This document shows positions 62,778 to 64,000 of a stretch of 64,000 nucleotides of DNA, one piece after another. Under the pieces are notes generated by a model. It ran no database searches, had not been told where the DNA came from, and was given only the letters and a program-made list of their open reading frames with translations. The translations under genes were made by a program, and so were the position numbers. The stretch comes from Gracilibacillus caseinilyticus (lineage in GTDB: Bacteria > Bacillota > Bacilli > Bacillales > Amphibacillaceae). Location of the stretch: contig NZ_CP095072.1 in NCBI RefSeq assembly GCF_022919115.1, forward strand, positions 2,976,001 through 3,040,000. The letters are read 5' to 3'. Position 1 is the first letter of the stretch. Each line of letters opens with the position of its first letter.

Positions 62778-64000
62778 TGAATCCTTCAACAGAAAAAAGA
62801 TTATTACGCTATGCTTTTACGAGTAAAAAGTTCATTATGATCGGTTTAGTCTGTCTTATCATTGCAGTTGGTCTGGAATTATCTGGTCCGCTGATTGCTA
62901 AAAGGGTCATCGATCATCATATTGTCGGTGTTCAAGCTAATTGGGTGCAAGTAGATGCTAATGATGATCAGGATACTATTTCCTATCAGGATATGTTTCT
63001 AAAAAGAGCCGATCGTGTGAAAAGTGAGGATAATGCTGTGAACGATTTTACCTTGCTGCAATCCGAAAGAAGTTATTATTTAATAGAAGGAAACATTTCT
63101 GCAACAAGCACAGTTCAGTCAGCAGAGAATGGATTGATAACGATTAATCAGAAAGAAGCAACAAAAGAAGTCGAAGGACAACGAGTACTTGCAGCTGATC
63201 TGGTTACGTTCTTTCAGCCGGAATTTCACCCGATCGTTCTGCTGTTAGTGTTATATATCGGATTAATTCTGATAGCGGCTGTTTTCCAATATTTTAAAAC
63301 GTATTTGCTGCAAATTTCAGCAAACAAAATTATTCAGCGTATGCGAGATGATGTGTTTATCCAGATCGAAAAATTGCCAATGAAGTACTTTGTTGATCGG
63401 CCGGCTGGTAAAATCGTTGCACGAGTGACCAATGATACGGAGGCCATTCGAGAATTATATGTAAAAGTGTTAGAGACTTTTGTTAACGGTTTTGTCTATA
63501 TGACAGGTATTTTTATTGCGCTGTTTCTATTAAACCCACCATTGGCGAGCATCTGTTTAATTTTGATTCCGCTTCTTTATTTGTGGATGAAATTTTATAA
63601 GAACTATGCAGGAAAGTATAATCGCGTAATTCGTTCGACCAACAGCGAAATCAATGCATCGATAAATGAGTCGATCCAAGGGATGCCGGTTATTCAAGCA
63701 TTTCGCAGAACAAAAGAAACACAAGAAGAATTTGAAGTACTGAATAATCGTCATTTTGTTTATCAGAAGAAAATGATCTTGTTAAGTGCACTTACTTCTT
63801 TTAACCTTGTCAATGCTATTCGTGGTATTGCTTTTGTCGGGTTTATCTGGTTTTTCGGTTCTGCATCATTATCAGGAGAAAATATTGTGACAGCTGGAGT
63901 CTTATATGCGTTTGTCGATTATCTGACTCGTCTATTTGAACCAATGACACAAATTGTGAATCAATTACCACAGTTAGAGCAGGCAAGAGTAGCAGGTGGC
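62777..64000 (+). CDS. ABC exporter half, BmrD-like, 3' end outside window
   Basis: The first 408 residues are seen. After the first helix (FIMIGLVCLIIAVGLELSG) comes an extracellular insert of about 100 residues (about 45-145, acidic), a feature of BmrD/YheH, then the other helices. The ATPase domain is outside the window. ATG 62777 overlaps the stop of the partner gene. Confidence 0.9.
   Translation, partial: MNPSTEKRLLRYAFTSKKFIMIGLVCLIIAVGLELSGPLIAKRVIDHHIVGVQANWVQVDANDDQDTISYQDMFLKRADRVKSEDNAVNDFTLLQSERSYYLIEGNISATSTVQSAENGLITINQKEATKEVEGQRVLAADLVTFFQPEFHPIVLLLVLYIGLILIAAVFQYFKTYLLQISANKIIQRMRDDVFIQIEKLPMKYFVDRPAGKIVARVTNDTEAIRELYVKVLETFVNGFVYMTGIFIALFLLNPPLASICLILIPLLYLWMKFYKNYAGKYNRVIRSTNSEINASINESIQGMPVIQAFRRTKETQEEFEVLNNRHFVYQKKMILLSALTSFNLVNAIRGIAFVGFIWFFGSASLSGENIVTAGVLYAFVDYLTRLFEPMTQIVNQLPQLEQARVAGG

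Noticed and set aside
1..64000. tRNA, rRNA or CRISPR arrays
   Set aside because: None seen on reading either strand; the att site is in a protein gene, not a tRNA.

Overview
The window is a chromosomal segment of an AT-rich, endospore-forming member of the Bacillaceae. The evidence is a spore-protein gene (sspI), the sporulation genes ytaF, ytxC and gerE, T-box leaders, and a gene order that follows the Bacillus subtilis ytaF-to-gerE region. The many acidic proteins would fit a salt-tolerant genus of the Gracilibacillus/Virgibacillus kind, but the genus cannot be fixed from sequence reading alone.

Positions 1-33.1 kb are core genome: end of ytaF, coaE, speD behind a structured leader, nrdR-dnaB-dnaI-ytxC (replication initiation), T-box-thrS, infC-rpmI-rplT behind an L20-type leader, ysdA/ysdB/ysdC-type genes, a lytic transglycosylase, sspI, an rRNA/tRNA methyltransferase, T-box-pheST, rnhC, zapA-cvpA-polX-mutS2, trxA, uvrC, yslB and sdhCAB. 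Several copies of a repeat with palindromic ends (TATAATACGGATTATGT-like) lie between genes.

Positions 33,835-56,356 hold the most interesting feature. The late sporulation regulator gene gerE is cut after codon 51 by a 22,297-bp element. A 9-bp core (AATGCAATG) stands at each junction. Removing one core plus the element joins the halves in frame into a 74-residue GerE. The left half keeps a good sigma-K-type promoter. The element encodes a large serine recombinase whose promoter carries a perfect LexA box, an ImmR/ImmA-like repressor/protease pair with operators, a primase-polymerase/SF3 helicase followed by an inverted-repeat and iteron candidate origin, and a long operon resembling a filamentous phage (inovirus). 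That operon has many one-helix membrane peptides, two near-identical signal-less coat-like proteins followed by a terminator, two secreted proteins (one ending in the same coat-like module), a pVI-like membrane protein, a Zot/pI-type ATPase and an NlpC/P60 wall hydrolase. Cargo at the ends includes a PARIS-like AAA-ATPase/DUF4435 pair, an Mrr-type nuclease, a NERD protein and a DUF6161-like membrane protein. I infer a skin-like, gerE-intervening provirus of a Gram-positive filamentous phage type, excised by its recombinase and possibly removed during sporulation.

Positions 56.4-64 kb are chromosome again: a frameshifted membrane-protein gene, an AprX-type subtilase, an alpha/beta hydrolase, and a BmrCD-like heterodimeric ABC exporter preceded by a leader-peptide attenuator with two terminators. 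The second exporter gene runs off the window.
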